Source of the DNA: Candidatus Atribacteria bacterium 1244-E10-H5-B2
GTDB taxonomy: Bacteria > Atribacterota > JS1 > SB-45 > 34-128
Direction: 5' to 3'
Assembly: GCA_003575245.1 (NCBI GenBank)
Contig: NMQN01000341.1
Span: 1 to 7,798, forward strand
DNA length: 7,798 nt
The notes under the pieces are model-generated. The model had not been told where the DNA came from, searched no databases, and worked only from the letters and a program-made list of their open reading frames with translations. The position numbers and the translations under genes were made by a program. Of the stretch, positions 7,178 to 7,798 are shown one piece after another; positions within the stretch are counted from its first letter, which is position 1; each line of letters begins with the position of its first letter.

Positions 7178-7342
7178 TTTTATATAACCTCCTTTAAAAC
7201 ATAAAATCATAATTTATCATCCTTTTAGAAATTTTTATAATTATTAGATTTCCTCTCACCCCCTCTCTAATTTGGCTAACTATTTTTTAACTTTGGTCTC
7301 AGTCTAACTGTGGAGTTTTAGTCCCAATCTTTTTCAATTAAA
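7178..7342 (-). other. Spacer between amidase and binding-protein gene, no convincing promoter
   Basis: This 165-base AT-rich spacer is the longest gap in the importer region. I see no strong hairpin with U-tract that would end amidase transcription. AT-rich boxes such as TAATAA and TTATAA on the minus strand around 7251-7240 lack a good -35 at 17 bases. A loose 7-base inverted repeat (ATTAGAT near 7341-7335, ATCTAAT near 7253-7247) is too weak and too far apart to call an operator. Read-through from the amidase gene or an unrecognised promoter are both possible. Confidence 0.3.
7187..7195 (-). promoter_or_regulatory. Strong ribosome binding site that decides the binding-protein start
   Basis: AAAGGAGGT on the minus strand is a near-perfect Shine-Dalgarno, nine bases before the ATG at 7177. 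It lies downstream of the alternative in-frame ATG at 7210, which therefore cannot use it. Confidence 0.8.
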
Positions 7343-7798
7343 CTAAAATTTATCTAATCTCCCCCTCCTATCCACATATTTTGGAAACTGAACATAAATA
7401 CTTACATCATAGTTAGCCTCCGCATTTTGAGCGATGCGCACATTACCTGTAATGCTAACCAAAAGAGTAGCATCTTCTAAAGAAATCTCTAATTTTTGTG
7501 AAATAAAATCAGCCATTCTTTTAGAACCAATTCTAACCGCCTCCCTGAGTGAAGGTGCATTAGAAACAACATACCAATATTCTTTGCTTTCAATAATAGG
7601 TGCCGGTATGAATCTATCTCTTATTACTTCAATAATCTCAATAGTAACTTCGGCACCGCATTCAACTCCAATACAAATCTCTGATTCACCCATATTCGCA
7701 TGAACATCTCCCATTTGTAAAAGTGCACCTTCTACAAAGACAGGGAAATAAAGTTTTGCTCCTATTCCAATCTCTGGGCAATCTATGTTCCCTCCGGT
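7343..7798 (-). CDS. Acetamidase/formamidase family protein, 5' end outside window
   Basis: The frame is open from the right edge to the stop at 7343, giving the last 151 residues. The family (FmdA/AmdA) hydrolyses short amides such as formamide or acetamide to ammonia and the acid in the cytoplasm. Visible family features are TGGNIDC (1-7 of the visible part), KLYFPVFVEGALLQMGDVHA (15-34), the following acidic MGESE (36-40), the P-rich IPAPII, and the C-terminal VSIYVQFPK. The segment MGESE replaces the more usual QGDGE after GD-x-HA, so the active-site edge may differ and the substrate may not be formamide or acetamide. The Met at 7714 is internal: the 28 upstream codons clearly continue the family sequence. 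It is followed, 165 bases later on the same strand, by a HAAT importer, recalling the fmdA with fmdDEF arrangement known in Methylophilus. Confidence 0.9.
   Translation of the reverse strand, partial: TGGNIDCPEIGIGAKLYFPVFVEGALLQMGDVHANMGESEICIGVECGAEVTIEIIEVIRDRFIPAPIIESKEYWYVVSNAPSLREAVRIGSKRMADFISQKLEISLEDATLLVSITGNVRIAQNAEANYDVSIYVQFPKYVDRRGRLDKF

Noticed and set aside
7178..7210. Alternative upstream start for the binding protein at 7210
   Set aside because: The strong Shine-Dalgarno lies downstream of it, and the added residues spoil the signal peptide.
7434..7703. Plus-strand open frame of 89 codons
   Set aside because: It is antisense to the amidase, whose family motifs are clear on the minus strand.
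1..7798. CRISPR array, tRNA or rRNA genes
   Set aside because: No regularly spaced repeats, no tRNA arm motifs and no rRNA signatures were seen on either strand.

Overview
This window comes from a low-GC, anaerobic bacterium. Every convincing gene lies on the minus strand, so the biological reading order runs from high to low coordinates. Evidence for an anaerobe is a tungsten/molybdopterin aldehyde:ferredoxin oxidoreductase (AOR). Evidence for a two-membrane (diderm) envelope is a solute-binding protein with a plain signal peptide and no lipobox cysteine. A lineage such as Atribacterota would fit, but that is a guess; no rRNA or other taxonomic marker is present.

In transcription order, the window opens with the C-terminal 151 residues of an acetamidase/formamidase-family amidase (7798-7343, cut by the window edge). 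After a 165-base spacer comes a complete ABC importer of the branched-chain amino acid/amide/urea (HAAT) type: binding protein (7177-5927), ATPases LivG (5840-5046) and LivF (5049-4327, overlapping by 4 bases), and permeases LivH (4290-3409) and LivM (3393-2344). A strong hairpin with a U-rich tail follows the binding-protein gene and probably sets a higher level of binding protein than of the membrane components. The gene set and the amidase next door suggest that the cargo could be a short amide or amino-acid-like nitrogen source, hydrolysed inside the cell to ammonia and an acid.

After livM is a short GC-rich segment (about 2241-2330) packed with small inverted repeats, followed by an intrinsic terminator (2202-2253) that closes the importer operon. 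The segment resembles, from memory, the non-coding right end of an IS200/IS605-type element, but this is unproven.

A second unit then begins: a small acyl carrier protein (2155-1931) and, 86 bases further, a large AOR-family gene (1844 to the left edge, 614 codons visible, stop codon outside the window). No terminator separates the two, so they may be co-transcribed. The AOR has a C-x3-C-x3-C iron-sulfur motif, one residue longer in the first spacing than the classical archaeal enzymes. I found no RNA gene, CRISPR array, intact mobile element or obvious novel multi-gene system; the most unusual points are the structured 2241-2330 segment, the ACP-AOR pairing and the amidase-transporter link.
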